A stretch of 64,000 nucleotides of DNA from Lichenostomus cassidix (taxonomy: Eukaryota; Chordata; Aves; Passeriformes; Meliphagidae): the NCBI GenBank assembly GCA_008360975.2, contig CM039184.1, forward strand, positions 48,264,797-48,328,796, in the 5' to 3' direction. Under the pieces are notes generated by a model. The model was given only the letters and a program-made list of their open reading frames with translations, did no database searches and had not been told where the DNA came from. Of this stretch, positions 48,701 to 60,500 are shown one piece after another (the first letter of the stretch is position 1; the number at the start of each line of letters is the position of its first letter). Both the position numbers and the translations under genes were made by a program.

Positions 48701-49184
48701 AGTCTTTTTAGGGTTTATTGAGAGGTTTTTGTTTGCCATGAGTCTTTGGGAAATTGGTTTGTTCTCACGAAGCTGTTCTGAAGCATTTTGTTTGGGTTAT
48801 TTTAAGGGCTTCTTGTGAAATACACAAATTAAAACTTCTCAGGTGCCAGAAGCCAAAGGCTTTCTCACATCTGCCTCACTTGGAAGCACTGAGAGGGAAT
48901 AGGAGCAGGGAATAGAAGCCAAGTCCTTCATGTGGAGGGAAATATGTGGGGTGGACAAGAGTGTTGCATTCAGCTTACTGTAATGTTAGGACACTGGGCT
49001 GACTAAATAGAGTGGATGCTGCCACTGGAGAATTTGAAACATAGAATAAAAAAAGGCCAGGAAAAAAAAATAGCAAAACAGTTCACCATCTTTACTAATG
49101 AGAGATTCACTTGCTGTCAAGTTGAACTGATAGTCTGTCACCATTTTTTGGCCTTCTTAAGAAGCACTCTGTTCAGTGCAAGGA

Positions 49185-49312
49185 CTGAATAGGTTGGATG
49201 GGCCTCTGAGCAATCTGGTCTGGTGAAAGGTGTCCCTGCCCACAGCAGGGGGATTGGAACTAGGTGATCCTTAAGGTCTCTTCAAACCCAAAGCATTCTG
49301 TGATTCTGTATC
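49185..49312 (+). mobile_element. CR1 LINE 3' tail fragment
   Basis: It contains aggttggatgggcctctgag, ctggtctggtgaaaggtgtc, ccctgcccacagcaggggga, ttggaactaggtgatccttaaggtctc split over the usual CR1 end, then cattctgtgattctg, the terminal ATTCTRTG repeats. About 130 bp, sense to APBB2. Confidence 0.9.
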
Positions 49313-49855
49313 TATCCTTGTGTTCAGAAAGCAGCTAACAAATTGCAGATGTGGTTGAGACATGAAGAGCAATGAGAAAAGAGTATGCATATTGTATATA
49401 TTTAGTTCTTCACCTCTCTTATGATTTAGAAAATGTTTCTCTCTGCTAGCATTTTGCTATTCAATTTAATATTTAAATACTTGTAAAAAAACCCTTTCTT
49501 CTGGTACAGTAAAAATCAGTATTTTTAAAGCTTGCAAAGATAAATATTTAATATCCCAATGGGTATAGCAGCACTTTTAGCAAGATTCATGAGCATCTGA
49601 TGTGCCAGAAATGATTCTGCAATCTTAAGATTAGAACACCTTAATAATTGCTAAAAAATGGGTTTTTTAGTATCTTGTGTAGCCCTGAAGTGAAGAACAC
49701 CCCTGAGTGTTGACCCCTCCTTTTTCTCTTCCTTCACCTTCTCCTTCAAGGCCCTTTAGAATTGAAAGTCAGCATTTTTGTGGGTTTCCAGCAGAGCTGG
49801 GCCAGGAAGCAGCAGTGTGGGAGAATTTGCATGTTGATTCCCTTGCTGGCAAAGC

Positions 49856-49872
49856 AAAAAAAAAAAAAAAAA
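49856..49872. repeat. A17 homopolymer
   Basis: Seventeen consecutive A after gctggcaaagc. A retroposed body upstream cannot be recognised. Confidence 0.9.
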
Positions 49873-51591
49873 TCCACAAAAATTCTGGAGGCATGACATT
49901 TTTTTACTCACAAAAGGGTTTTACACAATTGCAGAGTGTATTTGCTGGCTGGTAGCTGAGCTGAGATGCATCCTTAGTGACTCGTTGGAGTGGGTACCAG
50001 AGGTACAGGAGGCAGGCTGGGTTTCTGCTTGGCAAAGGGAGCCTGCAAGAGTGCATTGTGCAAACTGAAAGAAGGCTGAAGAAGGAGAGAAGTTTTAAAG
50101 GGGAGGAGAAACATATTAATCGTTTTAGCCACTGGTGAATTTTATTCCTTCCTTAGTTTGCCAAAGTTGACTTATTATGCATATTTAAAATACCTTGGTG
50201 TTTAGGGGTAGGTTTCTTTTCGTGGACAGTTGTTCCCAAATGGCACACCAGTGATGGTGTGTGAGCTTGATCAACTCACTGACTTCACAGCAGGTTTTAG
50301 AAGGTGACAAATGAATATTCAGCTTTTGAATTCTGAAGCTGGTTCATTTACTGCATTTTGAGAAGGATTGGTAACTGCAGCATGGACCTGCTGTTGCTGC
50401 TCCTGGGCTGTGTGGGCTGTGGCAGCAGGGCTCCCAGCAGTCTCTGGCTCTGCCTTCCTTCCTGCAGCTCCCAGGATCATTGTCTGCTTTCCCGAGGACC
50501 TGCAGGATGCTGCTGACAGCCAAGAAAGCTGTGTGACACACAGCAGCAGCACTGGAAAATGAGTGTTGGTCTGCTGTTACTGAACCTTTAGGGACCATCT
50601 TGGACATTTGGTGTGTCTGTTCAGGAGGTACAACAGTGCCTGTGGCACCCATGGCTGGCAGGTTGAGAGTGAGACACCTCTAATGTTCTCTGGAAGAAGT
50701 CTTGGTCCTGTAGACAAACTCCTGTTGACTTAGTGTGAGGTCTCTATTTCTCCTGCCATAAAGCCTGAGAGCAAATGAGTGGTTTAGGTGTTTTTTTCAG
50801 AATTAATGTTTTTTTTTCTCTACCTTAGAAGATATAGGGCAGAAGATGGTGCCATTCAATTTCTTCTGTTTTGTTTTCAAAAAGTACCATATGTGCAAAA
50901 TAATATTGACTTGGCTTATTCTGCCAACTGTGTGCTCTGGCTGGCTAAACATTTTTCTGCTAAAAAATGTATAACTAGAGTGGTTTTTTTAAAGGTAATT
51001 TTTAATTTCTTATAGAAAAAGTCTACTTTCCTCTTATAATAGCTTTTTTTTAGCTTCAAGTTTGTTATTGTTTGCTACCTTAGTTAAACTTACTGTAGAA
51101 GTGACTGCTATAATCCACACAAAAGTGTAATTTTCTGATTGAAAGCCAGACAGTGGGCATCTCACATGAGACATAATCCAGTAGTGTTTTCTTTCTTTTC
51201 AATTAGAGCTCTAGATCTTAGCTAAAATTTCAATTCTACTCTATCTGTAGTTGTGTGGGTTTTGGGGGTTTTTTTGTTGGGTTTCTGTTTTTTTGTATTT
51301 GTGTTTGTCCTAATATTTACTGCTCCTTTGTTTCCTTCTTTATGTTCACAATAGTATTGTACTGAAAAGCATTACTGTTACCTCCACAGATACCTTTCAT
51401 AGCAAGACTTGCATTCTTCTTCGTTCCTTTCAATGTTTTCACCTTGCCATTCCCAAACTAAATATTCATTTAGTTTTCTTTAAGATCTAGCCCATCTGCA
51501 ATGCCTTCATTTTTTCCCTTCTAGATGGAGATCTTTAACCTGAACTGCCTAGTTGCTGTTATATGACAGATGTTTTTTGGTTTCTTTGTAG

Positions 51592-51738
51592 TGCTTTGCT
51601 GTGCGATCTCTGGGCTGGGTAGAAATGGCAGAAGAAGATCTAGCTCCTGGAAAGAGCAGTGTTGCTGTGAACAATTGCATCAGACAACTCTCTTACTGTA
51701 AAAATGACATCAGAGACACTGTTGGCATTTGGGGAGAG
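51592..51738 (+). CDS. APBB2: APBB2 coding exon 7: first part of PTB/PID domain 1 (residues 414-462)
   Basis: This 147-nt exon has phase 0 on both sides. It starts after tttgtag at 51591 with [20 protein letters not shown] and ends RDTVGIWGE before GAG|gtaaga. It matches the opening strand and first helix of the FE65-family PID1 domain (VRSLGWVEM motif, then the helix with [16 protein letters not shown]). PID1 engages nuclear partners and receptor tails rather than APP in this family. Skipping would keep the frame but destroy PID1. Confidence 0.96.
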
Positions 51739-54700
51739 GTAAGAACAGACTGAACTTTTTCTCCTCTTGGAACATCCCTCTTGTGTCATAAAACATCTCA
51801 AAGGAACAATTCTGTCGACAACTACATCTGTGTTCTGTGTTTGGGATTTCACTACTTCAGCCTGGCACTGCCAAAATATATAAAGGGATTCAGGGAAAAT
51901 ATTGACTTTTTTGTTCCAAACTGCTCAGGACAGCAGATGCCACAAAGATCTCACTTCCATGTTACATCTGTGCTGGTACACACCTGTGCAATGGCAGTGT
52001 TGGGGACACACATCTCAAACTGTTGAAATTCAGTATAAACCTTCCTTCTGACCAGAGGTTTGAGAGTGATGCTTTGTAACAGCATTTTCAAAGGCTTCCC
52101 AATGACAAAGGGCTTTCAGGAAACCCACACTGGCATGGCTTGTGGTTCTGAAATGTATGAGAAGATGGGAACTGATGGACAGATGGTTTATCTTAGCATG
52201 ATTATTTTATCAGTGTTTCAGAAGGAAATTAATTGTAAGTCATCAGTCTGTCTGTTGGTTCCTCTCCAATAACTCTTGAATTTGTGTACCAGTGTCACCC
52301 AGTTTTGAAGGACGCCAGATTCCCACACACTGAGAGAAAAAGTGAGAGCCCAGCTTTCCTCTTTCTTTGTTTGCTGAAGGGTCAGTGTGCCTTCATCGAC
52401 TGAACCACAGTCACTCTGTGCTCCTGTCTGAGTTGGCATCAAAGACAGGATAACACTGTGGGAACTCAGGGAAAACTGAAGGGAGCTTGAAGTTTTGTGG
52501 TGTGGAAAATAGAAGTGCTGGGGACAGATGAAGAAGTGGAAGATGTTGAGGGGTCAGTAAATTAAACAAGAAGGGAAAAGGTGGGAGATACAGAGGGCAC
52601 AGGAGACAAAGCCACAGTAAAACATCTTTGTTATTTGATTGTTCATGGAACAACTTAAATTTCCCCCAAATCTTATTTTCTACCTCTCTCCTGACATATT
52701 TTCAGAAAGGTTACATTAATGTGGATTTGCCACACAAGATCTGAATACAAAAGTGACAAAAGAGTGAATGTTGTAACTTTCCCTTGTGTGATCCAAGAGA
52801 AATGGCACTGCCAAACAAAAAGGAAATCAAAAGAAAGACTTGTCTACATTTCAGTGAAAATTTCAGGAAAAATATCATTAAGTCTCCCGAGTTACTGTTG
52901 CAGTCTGTGGCTCAAGTCCACTGTCCTGGCTATGACCACAGCAATGCTGAGACTCTGCAGAGGACCAACTGGGAGAAAGTACCTTCAAAAACTAATTAAA
53001 GGAACACATTAATAGTGTTCTATTTATTTAAAATAATTTCAGAAGGGTTTTTCTGTGTAACAAATATATATTGTACGTATAAATGAACAAAGTAACATTG
53101 TTTTCCTTTCTTTCTCACGCCTGGGAACAGTTTGATTTAGATAATATAGCTAGACAAGCAATTTGAGATGTGTCACTCATGGACTTTGGACTTACTGCTG
53201 ACCCTAGGAGAGGAAAAACCCCAGCACCTTTACATGTGTGTAATCGCATCCATTTTTCAGATTGTAGCACTTTGATCAACTTGAAATATTGTTTACTTTG
53301 AACTCACATGATTTGTTTTGTTTTAAGAGTTAATGTTTGCATTTTTTTGTATTTCTCTCTGTCGATCCCATTGTTCTTTGTTGGAAACCCTTGCAGTTTT
53401 TCAAGCCAAGCTGATCAAAAGTTTTGGTCGTCTTGAATGGATGTTTTAATTAAGAGTGCTATTCATTAAAAAAAAACAACCTCAGCCTGACAAAACAATA
53501 GAGGCACTGTGCTTGAATAGGTGGCTCCTGAAGTAAATTGTCTCCCTGATTTCAAGAGCTCATTACATCCAACCACATTTTCCTGCCTGCAGTGTATGGC
53601 TTCAAGAGTGATAAGAAGAGGCATGTTTTAGAGAGGAATCTCAAAAAACTGTACTCCATCACTGATGTATCAGAAGGAGCAATTATAGCAGAAGCCTTTT
53701 ATGAAGCTAGATGACTGCGCATAGGGGTTTGAAGGTTGCCTGAAGATTTACTTTAGCTAGAATGAATTGAAAGTGAAACTGGGGCTAGAACCAGCCCCAA
53801 GTTTCATGATTTAAAAAACTGCAAAGCAAATCACAAACACTCCCACACCCTGGGTAAAATCCTGACCCTACAGAAGCTTTGTTAGTGGCTTTAATGTGGC
53901 ATTTCATGCCCTTTGCTTGTAAAGAAATTACCTATAAATTTTGAACTTCTACTGTTCTGTAAAATCTAAACAGAAAAACACTACTCATCTGTCTGTTGCT
54001 CTTTTGCCATGAATTACATTTCTGCACATTACAATATCACATGAAAAAGGTATGTTCTTGCCATTGACCTATATACTGCAGCCTGCAACACTTGCAGAAA
54101 AACTGCTGGGATTGAGCCTCTCTTTCCTTTATTCGCTTTCCCTGCATGGCTCCTGCCCTTCCTCATCGTAAACCATCAGATCTCTGGAGCTCTTCAGCAG
54201 TCTGACACATTAAAGCCTATGTTCAAGCTCCTAGTATGTCTAAATAATTTCTTTTTGACCTATGTAGTGCTTTCATATCTAAAATAGCTTTTGTATAATA
54301 AGGCAACAAAATTTAGCAAAATATATTGCTTCTGGCTGTGGACGAGTGAACCCCTTGAGCATTGCAAGGATAATTTCCTGTGACTTATGTTGCTTATCTG
54401 CCCATTCTCCAATTTTTTTCCAGCTAATTTGGATTCAGTTTCATTACTCTAATCCCAGTGTATTTTGCATGATGAACAGTTTTTACCTTCTTGTAATAAC
54501 TTCCTTCTGGAACAAATATATAAGTAGAAAATGGGTCTGAAAAGTAATCTTTGTGACATTTGGTAGCATTCTTCACACAATTCATATACTGCTTCTGACC
54601 TCCAAGCAAATTTCTCCCTCTTTTTGTTCGTGATGTTTCTTTTTCTGTCTGCCATTAACAGCTCGGTGCTGCTGGTTTGCCCCATTTTTTGCTTGACTAT

Positions 54701-56044
54701 CACAGCTGCTGTTTCTGTTTCTGCTTCTCTAGGAGCAGCCTATATATCCAGCCTTGCATCTCAGCCACAGATGTGCTTTTTCCATCAGGCTAAATATGCT
54801 TGTGTAGGCTTTGCCTGTACCAGGTGTCACCTGTCTCTCCCACATCCTTCTTGGTACTTGCACTGCCAGCTCTGTGTCAGTTCCCTTTGAATCCCTTTTA
54901 GGAGGTCTGGGGTTGGGAATGGAGATGGGCAGTGCCTGCCCCTTGCTGCCTTGCCTACAAACAGTGGCAGAAAGTCCTGACAGAGTGACATGAATGTATT
55001 TCTTTGGCACAAAATTAGACATCATTAAGAATCGAGCCACTGCAACCAAGCAGGAAGAGGGTTTCTTTGTCACTGAGGTGAAGAAAAAGGTCAGTTTTGA
55101 AACATTAATCAGTAGGGATTCAGACCCTTTCCATTCTTCCTATTCATGTATAGATTCTGGCACAAAAGAGAGGAAACAAATTACTCTATATTTAGCTGAT
55201 AGCTTCCATCTTCTGATCGACAGGAGCTTGTCTTACTGCTCAGCAACAGGTCCAGGATCATTTCTGCAGGATCTCATGGTCTACAGAGTATGTGTACAGC
55301 CTCCAACAAAAGGGATATTACATGTGATAGAAGAGGCAGCAGACCTATTACAAATGCTATCAAGAGGAGGAAGATTAGCATTTTGTGAATTAGCATCAAA
55401 AGGAAATTTGTCTCTAAATTTGTTTCCTGTGAGAGAAAAAAGTATTATCCTTGTTCTTACAAGCCAGAAGAACTGGGGAGGAATCCTGGCTCCAGGATTC
55501 TGCAGTCACTTGGCAGAATTCACATTCAGGTCTTAATGCCAGGTTTTCCCCTTTAATCTTTCTTCAAAGAGTATTCTATAAATCCTTTGACACGTACAAA
55601 TTGCTGTCTGTTCCCATAATCCATTGGTTAGAGTTTATGGAAACAAAACACTTTGAAGGAAGGAACTCTGCCTCAAAAGCACAGGTTTTGATATAACCTT
55701 TTACTACTAAGACAGACCGTGACTTCTAATCTGTTTGGAAGAATTTACTGAAAAAAAGATAAACACATAATTTGTTGAGTAACTCAGTAGTTTGGGTCTG
55801 AATGAGTTGCATTTAACAGACATCAAAGCTTTTTGTGACTGGGATTGTTTAAAAATATAGTAGCAAGATAACTTCTTAGATCTTTTTCACACCAGAAGTA
55901 CATGAACTTTTTTTCATTTGCTCTTGGAACAAACCAAAGCTTTGAGTAAAGAAGGAAGTCTGAACAGCACAGACATAACACCTTGAGCCCAGCCAGTTTG
56001 AGAGGGTGATGTTCTGTGTAATTTTGCTTTGTGTGGAATTGCAG
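51739..56044 (+). other. APBB2: APBB2 intron within PID1 (4.3 kb)
   Basis: Phase 0 intron from gtaaga to ttgcag. No transposable element is clearly recognised. It contains a 180-codon open frame (54994-55536, +) that matches no family I know and overlaps other frames; I treat it as non-coding. Confidence 0.75.
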
Positions 56045-56172
56045 GGCAAAGACATGTACCTTATACTGGAAAATGACATGCTGAACCTGATTGATCCCAT
56101 GGACCGCACAGTTCTGCACTCGCAGCCCATTGTGAGCATCAGAGTCTGGGGCGTGGGGCGTGACAATGGCCG
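56045..56172 (+). CDS. APBB2: APBB2 coding exon 8: PID1 central strands (residues 463-504, last in window)
   Basis: A 128-nt exon begins after gaattgcag with GKDMYLILENDML and ends with SIRVWGVGRDNG plus CG of Arg505 (donor CCG|gtgagt, phase 2). Human FE65L1 continues with DFAYVARDK. I do not see that exon in 56173-64000, so PID1 is incomplete here. The split after GRDNGR is the position where the paralogue APBB1 (FE65) inserts two residues (Arg-Glu) from a 6-nt neuronal microexon. Confidence 0.96.
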
Positions 56173-56590
56173 GTGAGTGTTTGCTCTCCTTGTCTGTCTT
56201 GACTTGGTGCTACTTCGGCCTGCTAATACATAGTACACATAATTCTGTCCCAGGGGCTGTGAGAAGGTGGGCAAATTCTTCTTTTTCTTGCTGGTGTTAC
56301 TTTTTAAACTCTCTGCTCTTCAGAGTGTGTGGCATGTATGCTGTTTTGTTAAACCTGTATGGAACAAGCCTGTCATATTAATTCAGTCAGGTGCGTAAAT
56401 CTGCAAGCATAACATTGATTGGTTTCAGATATATGTAGTACTTTTTACTATAAAAGAATGTTTTCAGATGTGTCTCATAGTATGTTTCTCCTGGCTGTGT
56501 GAAAGCATGTCTTCCTGCTGGTCCAAGGTAAGTGCACTACCTATGCTCTGACTGTATGCATTTCTACTTTCTTGAGATGTTTGATGTGAT

Positions 56591-56627
56591 GGAAAAAAAG
56601 CTGGATTGAGGGAAAAACTGGATTGAG
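56591..56627. repeat. Imperfect 20/17-bp tandem duplication
   Basis: ggaaaaaaagctggattgag (56591-56610) is followed by ggaaaaactggattgag (56611-56627), which is the same unit with three bases missing. Confidence 0.85.
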
Positions 56628-57049
56628 GAATTAAACCATTACTATTACTTCTAGTTCTTGATGTAAGAAAATCCCCAAGGGTGTTGCAGAAAACTAAGGT
56701 TTGTCCCTGAAATGGGTCTGCCTGGGAGCTGAAGTTCTTCCTTGCTGTAGGGAGCAGCCAGGAGTGTGTGCTAAAGGCCTTCCTGCCCTGGCAGTAGTAT
56801 TTCCTTAGGTTTCCTTCCTGACTGATCTTTGTAGCATTGCTGTGGAAACAGGGTTATAATAAGTCACTTTCTGACTTATTTGGAGCAGGACAGTGAGCTG
56901 TCTCCCTGTCCCACTGGGCATTTTGATGTGGCAAAAACATTGCCGTTCACATCAAGGAAGTCCAGGATCTTAATTCAGTACCCATCCTGACAAAGGGATA
57001 ATAAGGACCGAGTAACACTAGCAAGCTTCTGCTTTTGTGTCCATGTTTG

Positions 57050-57527
57050 ATAATGGTCAGGTAAGCCCTGCCTGACCAACCTACTGGCTATGATGGAGTA
57101 ACTGCATCAATGGGAAGGGCTGCAGATGTCATTTATCTGGACTTCTCAAAGGCCTTTGACACAGGCCCCCACAAAATCCTTCTTTCTAAATTGGAGTGAG
57201 ATGGATTTGATGAGTTAGATGGATATGAAAGTGGTTGGACAGTTTCATCCAGAAGGTAGCACAAGGTAGAATGGCTACAAAGTGAAAGAGAGTAGGTTTA
57301 GATTACACCTCAGAAAGAAATTCTTTACCATGAGGGTGGTGAGGCACTGGAACATGTTGCCCAGAGAAATTGTGAATGCCCCATTCCTGGAAGTGTTCAA
57401 GGCCAGGTTGGGTGGAGCTCTGAGCAACCTGCTCTAGTGAAAGATGTCCCTGCCCATGGCAGGGAAGCTGGAACTAGATAATATTTGAGTTCCCTTCCAA
57501 CCCAAGCTATTCTTTGATTCTGTGATT
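57050..57527 (+). mobile_element. CR1 LINE fragment with reverse transcriptase remnant and 3' end
   Basis: The 5' part (about 57055-57200) translates to a CR1 reverse-transcriptase block recognisable as [20 protein letters not shown], the catalytic-domain motif normally reading ...FDTV.... The sequence then jumps to the 3' region: gaaattctttaccatgaggg, tggtgaggcactggaacatg, ttgcccagagaaattgtgaa, ccctgcccatggcagggaag and the closing ttctttgattctgtgattgt. A full element has much more sequence between these parts, so this copy has an internal deletion around 57200-57290. It is non-functional. Confidence 0.9.
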
Positions 57528-60500
57528 GTTGGGGTATTTGCAATAGTAGAGGTTTGGGGTTTTTTGTCTCTAACTTTTGATGGGAAATGTAATTTCAAAT
57601 CTGAAAAATCTGTCCCAGTAAAAGATTTTGTGAAACTTCTTTTATCTTCCTCAAAGTTTCTGATTACCAATGGCTAAATTTCCAAAATGAAAGGTGACTA
57701 ATTTTTTAGGTGACTAAAGGTTTCTAATTTTTTTACTTTTATAAATGACTGATGGTTGACTGGGGGTGGGTTAACTGTTTTTCACTTCCATTGGTACAGA
57801 TTTTTGAGAGATCTAAAAGGGGCAAATCCAGTTTGAAATGCTGAGAAGTAAAAAGGTTTTAACTCGTAATGAATAAACCATTAGAGTGCTTTGTTTGCAT
57901 TAGAAAATGGGTGCATTAAACATTTCCCTTCAAGTCAGATTTTGTAATACCTTGCTTTGGTCAGAAAATAAATAGAGCATTTTAAGGGGCACCTAAATGT
58001 GATGCAGCTTTACAGTGTAAAGGATCCCAGCTTTGTTTTCATTCATTTTTTTAAGCATTTACAGTTCTTTTCCCAAATACTGACATTTCTATGTAAAATA
58101 AAATAATTCCATTTTGATGTTTATAAAATAAGAAGAAATTTAATTTGTTTAGTGTTTTTTTGACATGTTTTAAAAATAAGATTGTAGGAAAAGCAGTGTA
58201 ATCATGATTTCTAAGTAAACTCAGACTGCATGTGATGTTAAACAGCAGAAGATAAAAAAGACAAGCAGAAAGACCAAACTCATGACTGCATAATCAGATG
58301 TACAGTCTGTTTTAGGCATAGAGATGTTCAGCGTAGGAAACATGCTTTGAGGGGTAGCATAAAAGATGTAGCATTTGCTGAAGAAGCACTAACACACAAG
58401 AAAAAAGCATTTGGTGACAGAACACGGGCTGAGAAAACCATATTGTTAAGCTGGAAATTGCACTGCAACTCTTTTCATGTAGACAATAATACACAGTGCT
58501 TGGGTTCATCCTGGTAAAATCACCTGTTTCTACTGAGGTGAGAAATACCAAAGCTATTCCCTGACTGCAAAAGCAACTTTCCCTGATTATGGGTTTGCCA
58601 TCACCAGAAAAAAAGTGAGGTGCTTAGATGGATTAATTGTTCATGAAATTGACGAAATCCCAGTTTCTGGTAGGAAGCTTTTCCAGAAGTTGTTGCATGT
58701 GAATTTCATTAATTAGCTATATCTTCTACTCCAAGAACCTGTATAATAAAACATATTGAATTTGTTGTGAAAGGTAGTATTTAAATTTTGAAATATTGTA
58801 GAAATTTATATTTCCCTGTATTTTGATCTGTTTGAACCCCAAAATGGTCTTCAGGCCCTCCTTTTAACCTTTTTGCTTGTACTAATTTATTTGGGTAGCT
58901 TCTGCTTTGGAAGATGAAGAGGTTTTCTAATGACACATGAGCAGAGGATTTTCTAAACTCTGTCATAATGAAAGATTGATGAAATACAGAGATCTGCTGA
59001 TGAAAGTTTAATCTGAGGATGTATCTGCTAACTCACCTCAGGCAGAAGCATCTTCCAGCAGACTGTAATCACTCTCTCTATACATTGCACTATTATTTTG
59101 ACCTCTGGAGTTTCTTATTTAACAATCCTGGGGTAAGCAAAGGCTTCCTCGTTTTGTTAATTTGGGTTGTGTGGTGATTTTGTATTTTGGAAGATAGCAT
59201 CCCTTGTTTTCAACTGATCAGTGAGTAAAATATGTTTGATTTTAGAAGGGTGGAAGTGCCTTCATAAAATCATGAACAAAAGCAGATTCCCAAAAATTGG
59301 TGGGTATGCATGTGTATATATGTGTACACTCTGAGCTCCTGTATTTCATATGTTTATATATGGGCATTAAAGGAAAATAAATGTACTGTATATGTGCAAC
59401 CCTTTGGCAGATTTGGTTTCTTAGGTGATACCTTGTGATTTTTAAAAGCAAAAACCACTATTCTTTGTGCAGTCTTTCTCTCCTGCTGCACTGAAAACAG
59501 ACATGATGATTCATGTAGAATTATTTGTAAATAAGAACAGTCCTTGCAGTTGCATAAATAGCTTGATTTTAAGATCAGTAAGGTCATTGTCTTGTGGAGG
59601 TGTCACAGGTGTATCAGTGAATAATTGTCAGTGCTATGTTTGCTTCTTAACAAGCCATACATGCCTTGTTTTTCTCCTTGTCATTAAGAGCATGTTTACA
59701 GCCTCAGCCTATGAGGCTATAAAAGAGCTGCTCTTTTCATTTGCGAGCTGCACGGCTGTACATTAATCATTCCTCAGGTTGGGTTTTGTCTCTCCTCCTG
59801 GACTGCTGGTGCATACCCTTTGCTTTCTGAGCAGCTCACTAATAAGGAAGAGAGAAAAGGCAATGGCCCATCAGTTTTGTAAATGAGATTCTGTTAGCAC
59901 ATTTCCCTGAATCCTCCTTTATCTTCATTGCTCTTCCACCAATTGAAAGTCCACCTCGAATTTTTAAAAAATCTACAGGACTTTAATTGCCTGAAAGATC
60001 ACAGTTTCTCCTCTCCTGGTGACTTAATACAACAGCAGTATATCCAGCTGAAATATTCTGTGGTTAGCAGGCAGGGAGGGCTGCTGGTAAATTCAGGAGA
60101 CAGCTTTGATGGGACTGAAATGGAACTGGATGGTGTAGGCACCTGCTATGTTGGACATAGCACATGGCATGTGTCGGTTCATCCACTAGCTTTGTCACCA
60201 CACAGCAGGTTTGTGTTCAATGTATACTTTGTGCGTTTTCCTGACAGGTGGAGGAGGGAGCCTGGTTGCTTTTGGTTTTTAAGTGATGGGACAGACACAT
60301 TCTCTGATATTATTTCTCACCACAGGCACTCTGACTGGATGATGTTAATGTTTTGTGCTCCTTCCTCTGCCCTAACAATGCCCATTTTATCAGATGGGGG
60401 TGGTGGGGATCCCTTCATCTGCAGAGCTGTCCATTGCCCTACTTCTCTGAACCTGCTGCTGTTTTTCTGCTGCCTAGACATCAAAATAAAATGAAGCTGG

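Larger units (their letters stand above)
38114..51591 (+). other. APBB2: APBB2 intron (13.5 kb)
   Basis: Phase 0 intron from gtctgt to ttgtag. It holds a 10-bp tandem (41311-41330, ttcaattaat twice), a probable retroviral-type solo LTR (about 42504-42765), a CR1 3' tail (49185-49312), an A17 run (49856-49872) and short AT repeats near 44202 and 48656. No additional exon or nested gene is recognised. Confidence 0.75.
4639..56172 (+). other. APBB2: APBB2 (FE65L1) gene, 5'-containing partial gene model, 8 exons
   Basis: Eight exons joined by consensus splice sites encode one continuous frame of 504 residues plus two bases. It matches the known FE65L1 layout: a long unstructured N-terminal half, a WW domain (about residues 286-317) and the start of the first PTB/PID domain (from about residue 414). 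Family knowledge: FE65 proteins are cytosolic and nuclear adaptors. PID2 binds the APP intracellular tail, the WW domain binds proline-rich partners such as Mena, and PID1 binds factors such as Tip60 and lipoprotein-receptor tails. The mammalian protein is roughly 750 residues, so about two thirds is present. The last third (end of PID1 and PID2) is not found before the window ends. APBB2 is preferred over APBB1 and APBB3 because of the N-terminal MSEVLP peptide and the large second coding exon. Exon identity is very secure; UTR limits are not. Confidence 0.95.

Noticed and set aside
54994..55536. 180-codon open frame in the intron before APBB2 exon 8
   Set aside because: Long for an intronic frame, but no domain, signal or family motif is recognisable, other frames overlap it, and it sits in a spliced-out interval. 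Ribosome profiling or cross-species conservation of the frame would be needed to revive it.
59928..60494. 188-codon plus-strand open frame in the last intron
   Set aside because: No recognisable domain, no splice context matching APBB2 and no conserved motif; treated as chance.
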